NCBI GenBank assembly: GCA_030549335.1
Contig: CM060188.1
Location: 2,604,001 to 2,668,000 of the forward strand
Length of the DNA: 64,000 nucleotides
Reading direction: 5' to 3'
Source of the DNA: Pontederia crassipes
Taxonomy: Eukaryota > Streptophyta > Magnoliopsida > Commelinales > Pontederiaceae
This document shows, in pieces, positions 1-11,570 of this stretch. The notes beneath the pieces were generated by a model. That model was not told where the DNA came from. It was given only the letters and a program-made list of their open reading frames with translations, and ran no database searches. Position 1 is the first letter of the stretch, and each line of letters opens with the position of its first letter. A program made the translations under genes and the position numbers.

Positions 1-602
1 TAAAAAACACTCCAATGTGTATGGTAATAAGCTGTAGACTAACAAGTGTTGTGATAGTCTTGGGTGAGCTTATAGTTATTAAGAAAGCGAGAAACAATGT
101 GATCCAAGAATACTGTGAAGCTTAGCGTCAAAATAGCTTTCCCTGTGTGTTATCAAGCTTCAACCCAGGGCCTTTCATATCTGTTTCAAGGAAAAAATGC
201 TTTCCTTTCACTGGCTCTGCTGCAGCTATATCTCGCAGTTCCTGCATTTATGGAATAATGATGAATATTATTTGAGCAGCATATAAATCATGTCATAAAT
301 TCATCCACCAGAGTATAATAATTATACAACATAAACTAGCATATCAGAAAGAAGATAAACCATGACACTTACTAATGCCTTTTCCCACGCATCTTCAGCT
401 AACTGCATGAATGCACAAATGAAATTTCAGACAAAGAAGTAAAATCTTGAGTCTGAATAGTGGAAGAAAACACGCTAACCTTTTTCCTTTGGGCAAGAAA
501 TGAGTTGAGCATTTTGAATTTTTAGCTCTCTCATTGATAGCAATGTTGACCTTCTCTAGAACGAGTCTTCCTCTCATATAACTATAAGAGTCAAGATAAA
601 AT

Positions 603-2333
603 ATTATGACTTATTAGATGCCTGTTGTAATGTCCCTTATTGAGATCAAAACATGACATATGATTATTATACATGAACTATTTGGACTAAAAAAACAACA
701 AAACAAACTGTCTCTTGGGTTTTTTTTTCTCATTCTAACCAGTTATACAACCCCTATTTGCAAAGGATCCCAAGCTTACATTTCTTATGAACTTTCTACC
801 ATGAAACTAAGTTAATATCTCAAGAAAAATACAAATTATATGCACCAGATGCCATCATTCTTTCTTAACTATTTAAAGTTACAAGAGAATTATCCAATTT
901 TGTATCTATTGTAAGCTTTACTACTTTTCCACTTTGCACAAAATAAGATGTTCATCTTAATATCATTCATAGACTCTGCATTCTGTTAAGTTGGTTCTGC
1001 CAAGATGCCAGCACCATCAACAAGACAAGAATAGCCAAAGAGTAACAGTTAGTGTAACTCTAACTATGATTATACCAAGGTCGTAGTGCTGAAAAACCAC
1101 TGAAAGACAACAGTAAACTGCTTGACAGGTTTTGCGGTTGTATCCACAGGAAGGAACCCAATTGTTGTGGTGGTGGGGATGCGTTTGTGTGTGTATGTTT
1201 CAAGGGAGGGAGGGGGATTTTGATTTTACCTTATAATTTTATAATATGTATAGTTATGTAACAAATATTTTAGATGTATAAAAAATTTGCAAGAAGAGCA
1301 TGAGAACTGGAATGCACATGCATATAAAGGCAAAGAAAACTTCATGGAAACAAGACTCATGATGACAACGAGTCAAGTTCTGATGAGGAAATATACCAAT
1401 GAGGTGCAGGACATTGACCTTTCTTCCCCTACAGAAGGATATAATGTTTAGCAATCAACGAATTATATGATCGTAGCCAGCCATCATCTGATAGAACACC
1501 ATTAGTTCTCTGTATACTTAGCGAAAAATGAAGGTGAAATAATGGAAATAATTAAAAATTATTAATGCACATATTGAACTATGTAGATCATGAGGAAGCA
1601 TTATTCAAAAAGATGGAAGCATAACAGGCTCACTCATCATGCAGCTGAAGGCATTCCTTAGGTTTTTCAGTACCGAGGGGGCCTAATTAGGTTCTATAGT
1701 TTTAGTTTCCTGTTGTTAAATGAATTGTTGTTAGACAGTTAGAGTGATAAAGATATATAACTCATACTACAAATAACTCGAAGCATAACTAAAATGTTTT
1801 AGGTAACTTAAAGCATAACTAAGATATTTTGAAATATTATAATGTGAAATAGCAAGTGCGTTTTCTAGTCAGAGTTCATTAGCTGATACCAGTAATTGGA
1901 AGAAAATAAAGACATTTATATGAAGAAATAAGAAAGTCAATGAAATAAAGCTTAGAAGTGATAATACAAAAAAGTCTTTAGGAAATAACATATGTTGTGA
2001 TATCATATCCTAATATATTTAAGTGCTGAAATAAGTTGTTAGTTCTCACAACTCCAATTAATATGAAACTATAGATAGAACTATAATTTGGAGCATTAAG
2101 GATGTCAACATTTCTTATATTGTATAACCACCAACCAACAATAAGACACTTTTTGGTTAGGCAGAAAGGAAAAAAAAAATTAAATGATCATTTTATTTTC
2201 AGTATATTTACTTTATCAAGTTAACTTGCATTCTAGAAATTCGAGCAGAAATGAATGGAACATTAATATTGTGCATTTCATCAAACAAGAGACTTGTGCT
2301 TCAAAGAGAAAAAAAAAGATGCAACAATGTAAC
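603..2333. other. SKA1 introns, no other gene seen
   Basis: AT-rich sequence between recognised SKA1 exons. It holds T and A homopolymers and a GT-rich patch near 1180-1200. The expected SKA1 exon upstream of YMRGRL should lie here, but I could not identify it. The short open frames have no recognisable domain. Confidence 0.5.
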
Positions 2334-2980
2334 CTTTGGCACTGCAATAGGATGCTTGGTACTTTCAGGTTCACAGGTTAGGTCATACTCTGGTGCATCA
2401 GCCAAACTGCAATTTAACAGAAGCAACCATCGTCGACATGATAATTCAGAATTCAATAATCCTTCTTAGGTGAACCAAACCTAAAAGGGTTCTGATCCTG
2501 CAGGCTAAAGATTTGCAGCATCCAGATGGCACATTGTCCAGCATATGCTGCAACTTCCTCTGCTGCCGCTTCGATTGCTCGATTAATTTTTGTATCCCAG
2601 AGGCCAAGAGTTTAAAATTGACAAGAAGGAAACAAATAAGACATAGATCGACTGAATTGAAAGATGAGAATGAAACCATACTTTGGCCTTCGGGATCGCA
2701 ATCCTCTCCTTGTGAAGCCGCTCTTTAATAGCCTGGATCTGTGACTCCATGGCCATCAACGACGAGTCAATGGTGGTGAAGTCGGGTGTGCTTGTAGCGG
2801 GATACACTGCAAGATTTTGAACACAATCGATTTCCCATGAGAAAGAGCGGATGGTTCGGAAATGAGAAAGAACAGCGGATGGTTCGGAAATGAGAAAGAA
2901 CGGGAAGAAAAGAAGCCCAGAGGATTAGAGGAGTTTACTGTTGCGAATGATGGCGAATTCCTGGAGCTCCACAATGTGGA

Positions 2981-4207
2981 TGTTGGAGCAAAGTTTTTAT
3001 GCCCTATAAATATTTTGATGATATAAGCCTCGAAAGATTAAAGTTATATGCGGAAAAAGTTTAATAAAAATTGACAAATTTATGCACTAAACTTTGATTA
3101 AATAATTGATTATGATTTTATTAGATTCTGGATGAATGATGAATATCAAAGTTGTAGAGAATTCTGTTAGCTATTCATAGAATCTAAAATTATTTCATTT
3201 GGATAAATGTGCAAAAAGTTATGCTCAAAATAGTGCAGGGTAGCCATTCTGTTGGTCGAAGCAATGAAGGCCGGTCGAAACTATACCGGTCGACCGATCC
3301 AAGATACCGGTCGACCGATCAATATCAAAGTTTGCCTAGTTTAATGTCGAAACTATATCGGTCGATAAACCAATCGATGCACTGGCCGACGTACCAGCTC
3401 AACGAGCGAAAATCAAAATGTCGAGACTGTATCGGTCGATAGTCCGGTTAACCGACCAGAGAAAATAGCGCAACGGTCACATAGACCGGTCGATCGGTCC
3501 ATTGAAGCGGTCAACCGAGATGAACAGTAATGGTTAGTTTTGAATGAGAAAATTGTGGAACATTTTCTAGACGAATTTTTCACATGAAGAAGCCTATAAA
3601 AGGAGTGTCAAAGCCTGAAGCAAATGCACTCATTCAAGCATTGAAGAAAAACTTCAAATTGTCAAAAAGAAGATCCTTCTCTTGAAGTTATTATTTAAGT
3701 TTTCTCTTCTTTCTCTCTTCTATCCCTGTGAGGATGATATTATAAAAGAGAGAGGTCTTTCCTAGAAAATTGAGTGAGCTCTTATGTAGAAGAGGTTCTA
3801 TATCTTACCTCTTAAGCTATAGAAAATATAAGCTTCCTAGGAGGAGAGGTGTGCTTTATCTCTCGAAGCGGAGAAAAGGCGGTGGTGTAGAGGGCTTCCT
3901 TCATTGCCTCATTTGGAACAGAGGAAGAGTTTCAATGGAATCTCCGACGGTCTCGAGGTCAAGAAGTCGGAGCGGGGACGTAGGTCAAGGTGTGGCCAAA
4001 CCTCATCCATAAATCATCGTGTTAATCGTGTTTGATTTCTCTCCCCCTCTCCTTCTCATATTATGCTTGTGATATGATTTAATTTGTTTTGATTTAAAGA
4101 TTGTTGAATCGATTTTAAGCCTCTGCGACGTGATTTGTGAAATCGATAATTGTTGGTTTTAAACATCAATTCATCCCCCCCTCCCCCCGTTGCCTTGGGA
4201 TCCAACA
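2981..4207 (+). mobile_element. Solo LTR (1,227 bp) inserted in SKA1 exon 1
   Basis: Begins TGTTGGA and ends TCCAACA, a perfect 7 bp terminal inverted repeat of TG...CA form. The flanking pentamers are gtgga (2976-2980) and gcggg (4208-4212). They differ by two transitions, consistent with a diverged 5 bp target duplication. Removing the element plus one pentamer joins the SKA1 codons SAR and IVELQ in frame. A TATAAAA at 3595-3601 followed by a CT-rich stretch marks a plus-strand LTR promoter. The 3270-3500 part contains repeated ccggtcgaccgat words. No internal retroelement genes follow, so this is a solo LTR, usually the product of LTR-LTR recombination. The superfamily cannot be told from the LTR alone. 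Confidence 0.82.
3595..3601 (+). promoter_or_regulatory. TATA box of the solo LTR
   Basis: TATAAAA lies in the middle of the LTR and is followed by a pyrimidine-rich stretch. Transcription from it would run antisense to SKA1 and toward the YbaK-like gene. Confidence 0.5.
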
Positions 4208-4431
4208 GCGGGCACTAAAGGAGATGAGGGCGTCGAAGGACAAACCCACTTGCTTCAGATCCATGGATGGCGTGCGGTGGTCCGGTCTCCCTCCTGCGCT
4301 GCCCTGCTTTCTCCTATTCTTGCTTCATATGGACACGCTTGGGAGTCGGATGCGAGGCAATCGTGCATACACTGCGCTGGAGGCCGCCCTCAAGACATGA
4401 TGCATCCCCTAAACCTCAATCGACTCTGGTG

Positions 4432-7400
4432 ATGGTGGCGGCACCGGCGGGAGAGCTCCATGGAATCACATCTGTTTGCCGAGCCAGAGGCGTGCGAGAC
4501 TTCGCGTCCAAGCGCATGCCTATGGACTACTATGACAGACCCATCGAAATATGGAAGGAGATTCTCGGTGATTCATCTGTCGAGCGCACCTCTGCAAGAG
4601 CATCGTCATGGTATTCCTCGTGAGCGATTCATTTACACAATTCGTTTACACAATTCGTCAAACACGTTATTTGGGAATTTCTTTGCTTTTCCATGAGCAT
4701 CCATTTCTTTAATTTTCTTTGATGATGCAATTTTAGTGAATTGAATTCAGAGATGTGATGTAAACACAACATATTGGGGTGCAGAAAAACCTCCAACACA
4801 CTGTCTGACTAAATCTTATACTCATAGCATGTACCGAAGTGACAATTCACAGTTTGGATGACCTGGCATTACTTCTTTGAAGACTTAAAGTTAAACTGAT
4901 AATTGATGTTTAGTTCTTTGAAGTAGAATAAATTGGGTTCATTGAAAACTGCTGATGGATTATGTCACGTGTGATCTATCTCGCTGAATTGGGCTGGGCG
5001 ATTCCCAGGCAACTTATTCCTATTTCTTTTCAGTTGTTTTCTTTTATTCTTTATTATTATATATGTACATTGGCATAACTCCGCCTATATTTTATAGCCG
5101 GTCCCAAGCCCGGATAAAGGAGGAGGGTTGTGTTAGGCCCCGACAGCCAGCGTAAAATTCTGTCGAATCTTATGAACATGGATCAACGAATATGGCGTCG
5201 TATGATCCATGTAGCAGACCCCACCTAGTGGGATAAGGTTTTGTTGTTGTTGTTGTTGTATATGTACATTGGCATAGCTTGTCCTGAACTTAAGAGTGAC
5301 AATCTTCTCTTGCATCACTAGGACTTTTACTCTATTTAGAAATTTTAGTACTCGTAATGCTAGGCCAATATTTCTGACAGAATATGTTCCTTAATGTTCA
5401 GGTGAATACACAAGCTCCTTCTGATGTAACAGACTGCAGCAATCGTAATTATTCAAAGTATTATGTGATAGTCATTCAGGTAGTTCACGTTTTTGTCCAA
5501 GCAGCACTGACTTCCGTGCCTAATATCGAATCTTTATTTACTTTAACTGCTTTTATTTTGTAGTATGTAGCTTGGCTTAATGCTGAAAACATCAAGAATT
5601 TTCTTTATGCACGCAACGACTGTAAGATTTCGAAGAAAAGGTTCAACAGTAAGTTTGTCATTGCTCTAGTTTTTACCATTAGGAAACTAATGAAGTCAAA
5701 TTCCTGTCGAACAAGGAATTGCCTTCTTAGTTAGCTTGCAACTAAAACATCAAGGAATTGTGTTGAACGTTTTGTTGTTATGCTATTTGTTTTCGCTCTT
5801 CTTTTCATTTCTTTTCAGTTTGATGCAAAGTGAACTTGATCAAAGCAAACTAGATTGCATTAACTAACATTAAAGAAAATCATTATAATGAATTGTACAC
5901 GCCACATGCCTCAAAGATGTGTTCTACATTCATTAAAAAATGTATTATGTGGGAGGCTACATGTACTGCAGAAAAGGAAGTGGCCTGAAGAATATAGGAC
6001 TGTCAGTTCTTATTTTGTAAGAGTTCACACTACAACTCACTAATAACATATTCAGTACAAGGGTAATAAGTGTACTTCATCCTCTCAAAGGATATTACAA
6101 TTCTTCTTATTGGTGAATCTTTAGTATCTTGATAGTCGCACATCAGGAAGAAATGAAGTTCATCTGTAGCATTTTGGGGAGAACATCTATGTACTTTTGA
6201 AATATATTCTTGCTTTTGTATAAGCATGAACGTTGGAGACATACGTGGAAGAACTCTTAGTTCCTGGACATCAAATTTTCATCCAAATAAAAATTGAGAA
6301 CACCAAGAAGAGGCACCTTGTTCTTGAGAATTTAGCACTAAAAGAATCTCCTACTTCTGATGCATTGTGTTGCAATCAAGATATAGCCTCATGGCATCAC
6401 ATGTGGTTTTTCTTTCTTTTTTTTTTTTTTGTAAATGAATTCAAAACTCAGCTATAGAGTACAGTCTAGACATCAGATCATAATATGTCATGGAAAATTA
6501 CAACGAATGTTTTTAATAGTTGTTCCTCTTTCTGTGAATCGAATTTTAACTTACCCAGAAGACCATATGCCACTTTTTCGTGCACCAGTTTTCTAGGATT
6601 GTTGAGTAATACATAAACCTGCCCTTGTAACATGACAATGAATATTTAATTTATTCAAAAGGATTTTTGTGATAGCAAAAAAGCCATAGCCCTTTTCCAT
6701 TTTTGCCCTTCTATTATACTAGCAAGTAGCAACAATTGTCTTCCTGATTTATTTTATAATAGATTTTTTTCTTGTTTTTTAGTAAAGTTGTATTTATCTC
6801 AATATATTCTCATTATTTCCTCCTCATTTACTTTTGTTTTAACTTTGTTGTTGTTTAAATACTGTGAATTGATTTTTTTTCCACTTTTTTGCTCAAACAG
6901 TAGTGGCATTGGTCATAGTAATATCATAAAAGAAAGGTATTCAGCTTGTGTATAATTTAAAGCTGCAGTACAAAATAAGTTCATTAAGCAGGCCAATGGT
7001 ACACTTAACATAGTTTAACTGGTTCCAAACACTAATCACTCATGAAAAAAAGGATACTATTGTAAAAGATGAACTAGGACAGGAGAAAATTTCTGAGTGA
7101 CTTCAATGGCTGGACTTCCTTAGGGTCAGGGACTATGTTTTACCTCTACATTTATGTGCACGACATCTAATATCTATCATGTATATAGCACACTTTCCTG
7201 GTTTCCTGTTGTTTTTGCTGTGGGGAACATGATCATAGGTCCTCAGTCAGCTAACTTGAGCAACTGATTGGAAGAGTAGTAATTTACTTGAACTTATTAT
7301 GTTGCCTAACTTAGGTTTCTTTGCTTACGAAAATTTTATCTCACTTCAAATTTTCGGTCTTTCAGTGATTTATTGGAGCATTTTGAATATTAAGTTTTAA

Positions 7401-8643
7401 TCCTTTAACGTTGTGAGACTTGCACCAGAAGAAAAGGCATGTACGAGTAACTAGATCTACTTTCTAATGCAGTGAGGCTTGCACCAGAAGAGGAGTCACA
7501 AAAGCTTACTGGTTTTGTGCATAATGCAGTGACGTGTATTGGCATGCAAACAGACATTCCGGTAACGTATTCGTATTCTGCATGGTAGAGAAAATGTTTC
7601 ATAATCATGTTATATTGTACAAGCGTTTCTTAATTGCTGTCTAATTTGATTGTAGACAACAACAACAACAATATATTCGTTGATCCATGTTCATAAGATT
7701 CGACATGATTTTATGTTGGCTGTCGGGGCCTAACACAACCCTCCTCCTTTATCCGGGCTTGGGACCGGCTATAAAATATAGGCGGAATTCTAATTTGATT
7801 GTAGACAATGGCAAATAAATAAGGCAAGGATGTGAAAGGCAAAAAAAAAAAAAGAATACGTACAACATAATTTCCCAAGAATTTGCTTGTGTTTGTGGGC
7901 ATCATGTCATGCTAATTGGTAAAAACTATTAGAAGGAAACAAAGAACAACGTCATATGAACTCTCCATTTTTGTTAAGACAAGATCAACTTTTAAGCTTG
8001 TAGGTTTCTCAAATTGCCATATAATCTGGGGTTCTTGTTCATGTCTACACTAGATGTTCTTATAAGTTATCCAGTTATGTATTTTAGCTGCAAGTGCATC
8101 CACTTGCCAGCACAATGATTGACTGCTTGTATGTTACTGAAAGCCTGAGACTAATTTCCCTCCGTGAATTCAATGATGTAATTGCCTTCTATGATGGGAA
8201 GGATGTCTACTGATCATGTATCTCTTGTATGTTTAGGGTTACATTGTCCAACTGCTTGCTCACCTAGAGTTCAAGTAACACTTTGCATCCTTCATATGTA
8301 ATGATGACGTTGGACAGATAGGACTACTCCACTTACCATCTCTCATTGCATCAGACTATCTTTATGGAATTTATGCACAAGATCGACTTGTCTTAAAATT
8401 TGCTTTTCAAAATTAAATCATTCTCAGCTCAAATTGGTGCTGAATACTTATGAACTTATGGCTTTGCTCATCACCAGTTTAATGATATGGGGCATATTTC
8501 AGGTAATATTGGACGAGGCAATCACCAAGCTGCAACCAGATTTCTTTTGGCTGGGAGGTGGTGAGGTTGATCTTAAGCTTGGGATCCGGACTCCACAGTT
8601 TATAAGTTGTGTCAACCCTTTCGTGGTGAACTGTAGCACATGA
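4432..8643 (+). CDS. YbaK/aminoacyl-tRNA deacylase-domain protein, five exons, frameshift in exon 1
   Basis: Member of the YbaK/EbsC family, whose characterised members hydrolyse mischarged aminoacyl-tRNAs. Exons: 4432-4610 (RGVRDFASKRMPMDYYDRPI), 5402-5479 (VNTQAPSDVTDCSNRN), 5564-5648 (YVAWLNAENIKNFLY), 7473-7561 (MRLAPEEESQKLTGFVHNAV) and 8503-8643 (DFFWLGGGEVDLKLGIRT, ending PFVVNCST). Exons 2-5 join with GT-AG introns and correct phases; exon 3 ends in A and exon 4 starts with TG, giving FNMRL. In exon 1 the DYYDRPIE frame does not run into the HLCKSIVM frame that must precede VNTQ. Two extra bases (or one lost) near 4586 separate them. The ATG at 4432 is a guess. SINE-like elements lie in introns 1 and 4. 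The gene is divergent from SKA1, 167 bp between start codons. Confidence 0.72.
5060..5276 (+). mobile_element. SINE-like retroposon with RTE-type 3' tail, copy 1
   Basis: The 181 bp body is 5078-5258, flanked by perfect 18 bp target duplications (tatatgtacattggcata at 5060-5077 and 5259-5276). It starts actccgcctat, continues tatagccggtcccaagcccg, and ends in the RTE-type segment coding for RRMIHVADP followed by a stop, then a (TTG)n tail. It sits in intron 1 of the YbaK-like gene. I see no convincing pol III A box, so it may be a deletion derivative of a LINE rather than a tRNA-headed SINE. Confidence 0.85.
5649..7472. other. Intron 3 of the YbaK-like gene
   Basis: AT-rich intron sequence with T-rich runs and no recognisable gene. 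Near its end, at about 7412-7436, it contains gtgagacttgcaccagaaga, an imperfect copy of the start of exon 4 located 60 bp upstream of the real acceptor. Confidence 0.5.
7640..7808 (-). mobile_element. SINE-like retroposon, copy 2, lacking the RTE coding tail
   Basis: The 129 bp body is 7660-7788, inverted, with perfect 20 bp target duplications (tctaatttgattgtagacaa at 7640-7659 and 7789-7808). Read on the minus strand it has the same head as copies 1 and 3 (ccgcctat, tatagccggtcccaagcccg). It runs through gatcaacgaatat and then goes directly to (TTG)n. The roughly 50 bp RTE-like segment present in the other copies is missing although insertion hallmarks are intact. It lies in intron 4 of the YbaK-like gene. 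Confidence 0.83.
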
Positions 8644-9780
8644 TGCCCTCAATTGATATCCTGCAGCCCCAAGATCCAGTTAGATCTAAACCGTCTAGGG
8701 TTAACACTGGAAACGCTCCCATGGACATCTTTTATTGGATTTGATGCGTGGATGTCTGTCCTTTTTGGAGAATGCTTATCATTTCATTCCATTTTTTAAT
8801 TATCATATCCCTGTTTGTTGTTAAATTAGAGGATTTTTACATTGCAAGTACTCAGATTCAAGGGAAACGAACATCTTTGGCAGGCATGAAACTATTTGTC
8901 CCCCAGTTGGCTTTAGAATATTCACTCAATCAACTCGCCCAATGTCAAGGAGGGAGCATGTCGTGGATTGCGATGCGTAAGTTGTCCTTTCAGGTACCTC
9001 GTTTCGCGAAGCGAGGAAAGGAAGGTTTGGGAAGTTTACTTTTGTGGAGACAACGGGGGTGTGACACACAGCCAGGATCTGGATCACACACAGTTCGAGA
9101 TTTCAATGTGTAGTGCATGGTACGAGCTGTTTGTGGATCTCGTGCGTGGAGCTATCTTTTTGACAAGAATCATGAGGATATTCATATCAGAGCATTAACA
9201 TAAGCCTATAATCCATAGCGAACAACTTTCTTTTTTTTTCTTTTTTCTGCAGGGAACCCTAAAAGCCTTCACATTGTGGCCTTTCGACAGAAATCAGCAT
9301 GTTGCGACGCTCATATATTTCATTATTTTATCACCAAATATGTATGTGGTTACGCCTTTATTTTTCCCATTCTCTCGAAGAATGTTCATATATTTTATAG
9401 TGGTAGGAGTGTTTACACCAATTCGGTTTTTGAAAGTTCCCTTCCATCCAGTAGTGTGTCCATCGGAGTCCCAATGCACGCATGGTTTGCATCTTAACGT
9501 CACACATGGATCTCAAATATGACTATGACTCGTCCTCCACCTACCACAACGATTTGTGTGACTCATTGATGTTACACTACCTAAAGTAGTGTCACATATG
9601 GAACTCATATTATGGGAGGACGAGTGCTGGACCCTTTCTGCTTTCCCTTGGGGGGCAAGAGTTAGAAACTTGAGATCATTAGCACATGGTGCTGAAAGAA
9701 AAAAAAACAAGGGGAAAAGATATTTTGCAAACCTTGATCTTAGGGACATGAAAATTATAACTGTAGATGTGTGTGTATAT
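8644..9780. other. Downstream of the YbaK-like gene; no gene recognised
   Basis: Contains the presumed 3' UTR and anonymous sequence. An open frame of about 120 codons at 8748-9113 has no domain I recognise, and neither does the stretch at 9590-9830. Confidence 0.4.
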
Positions 9781-9781
9781 A

Positions 9782-10211
9782 TATATAACTTAAGGATACT
9801 ATTTACTTATTACATCAACAAGATAAAATAAACTGTTCTCAGATTTTAACTTATAAATTGAACTCTGGAAGAGGCCTCAATATTAACTCACAAGTCGAAC
9901 AAGAACAAGAAGATAAGAAAAAGCCATTATATAAGAATTAGACTTGTAATAGGTGTGACTTCATCTCCACTAAAATAAAAATATACAAGGGTAATATATA
10001 TAACTTAAGGATGCTATTTACTTATTACATAAAAAAACAAGATAAAATAAACTGTTGTCAGATTTTAACTTATAAATTGAACTCTGGAAGAGGCCTCAAT
10101 ATTAACTCACAAGTCGAACAAGAACAAGAAGATAATAAAAAGCCATTATATAAGAATCAGACTTGTAACAGGTGTGACTTCATCTCCACTAAAATAAAAC
10201 TATACAAGGGT
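9782..10211. repeat. Two-copy tandem duplication, period 215 bp
   Basis: The block starting ataacttaaggat and ending tatacaagggt occurs twice in direct orientation. Matching points are aacttaagg at 9787 and 10002. The copies differ at a few bases (taatag versus taacag) and by small indels (catcaac versus cataaaaaaac), so the duplication is recent but not brand new. No gene is associated. Confidence 0.85.
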
Positions 10212-11570
10212 GCTATTTATTGGCTGCCTACCCCATGTTGTCATTTTTAATGGCAACCTTTTTCTTTTTGCGGGTTTTCTTGGAACACTACGAGCTATTC
10301 TTTCGCAGGCAATCTAGCTAGAACCCTATATACCACCACAAATGGAACATTCCTGGTACCAGAAACTGTCTTTTGAGGCTACATTAGTTCTACAAACCAA
10401 CACATCCTCATGACAAATTAATTACGTCTTATTCAGATCGGTCGTTATATCCTTTTGGTGTAGGACCAGAGTTTTGATAGCTTATGTTACTAGACTCGTC
10501 GGAATAATTGTTGTTTTGAAGTTCCAAACATATGTAGTTATCTTCTAACTTTATCTCTTCTTTTTTTTTGTAATTTTACATTTAGCTGAAAAGATTTGTA
10601 GATAAGTTTGTCAGTGCAGTTTAATTCAATCAAATCATCAGACCTCACTTTCGTTTCATTATTATTCATTAGTCTATACTTTATTCGTCGGAAACTTGCG
10701 ATTAATGTGTGTTTAAATTCTGATGCCCATTGTGTCACTTTTATTCTATAAGTATTAAGATAATCAAACAGGTGAATGCTGTTTAACATGATCATCATGC
10801 CTGCATCTTTACTCGCCAAAAAACCAACTTAAGCATCTTCACGTAGTCCATTACTTATAGTGTTCTTCGTCACACTCCCATTTTGCACTATTTATGGATG
10901 CATGCATCCGAAAGTTAAATGGACATTACTAAGGCCATGAGACATGGCTAATTTAACATTTGTTCTTACTTAACTTCCTAATGAGGAAATTAAAGTGGCT
11001 ACGGGTACCAGCAACAGCCACATTGCATGTCAATCACTGTACGTTATCTCAGATGATTAATTAAATTGACACAAGCATTCCACTCTTTCCGCACCATTCA
11101 GTGACACATATATGTGGTTTGCCATTGCTTAATTTTAACTGGTTGCTTTGCCAAACATGACAAGTTAGGCACTACTGTCAAATTAGCTCCTGGATTATCC
11201 AAAAACATAAGATCGATATATACTGGCAGTTGGTTTCTAGTCAGAAAAACAAGTTGAAGATTCAAGGCGAACATGAAGTTGCAGCCTGTTTTTAAATATA
11301 TATATCCAGAACATGCATTATGCATAATACAATGATATGAGAATAAAACAAAGCCACTGCATGCAGTAAGTACAATACAGATATATTGCCTGTCTAATAT
11401 TCCAATTTATTCTGAACCTATCGCATTTATATGTGATAGATCATAATTAAGCTTGCACTTTAAATTTTATAGTATGTATGGAACCTGCAGATATCAATCT
11501 TCTAAAGGATCCAATTGATCGATGTCCCTCGTGCATGGAGATTAACGATAACCACCAGATAGAAGTGGCT
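10212..11570. other. Intergenic, nothing recognised
   Basis: AT-rich sequence between the tandem duplication and the GLV/RGF gene, including the likely 3' UTR of that gene at its right end. No repeat structure or coding motif was recognised. Confidence 0.4.

Larger units (their letters stand above)
128..4264 (-). pseudogene. SKA1: SKA1-like spindle/kinetochore protein gene, exon 1 split by a solo LTR
   Basis: Encodes a homologue of spindle and kinetochore-associated protein 1, a microtubule-binding kinetochore component. Pieces on the minus strand: 4208-4264 (ATG; MDLKQVGLSFDALISFSAR), then an LTR, then 2939-2975 (IVELQEFAIIRN), 2682-2806 (MYPATSTPDF... to IPKAK), about 2470-2612 (KLIEQSKRQQRKLQHML), 2334-2406, 480-581 (YMRGRLVLEKVNIAINE), 373-402 (LAEDAWEKAL) and 128-241 (ELRDIAAAEPVKGKHFF, ETDMKGPGLK). 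These match plant SKA1 in order. Most junctions are GT-AG and in phase: exon 1 ends AACA|GT and exon 2 starts TG, restoring Met. Lesions: the LTR in exon 1; a 2 bp insertion after LDNT that leads to a stop at 128-130; and no AG before KLIE, where ATACAA replaces an expected ATACAG. I did not find the exon just before YMRGRL. It could be a non-functional allele or paralogue. Confidence 0.8.

Noticed and set aside
6233..6457. Extra YbaK exon (METYVEELLVP frame)
   Set aside because: Exons 3 and 4 already join in phase with family-conserved sequence, leaving no room for it.
8748..9113. A protein gene downstream of the YbaK-like gene
   Set aside because: Open frame of 121 codons with no recognisable motif or conserved neighbour; more likely 3' flank.
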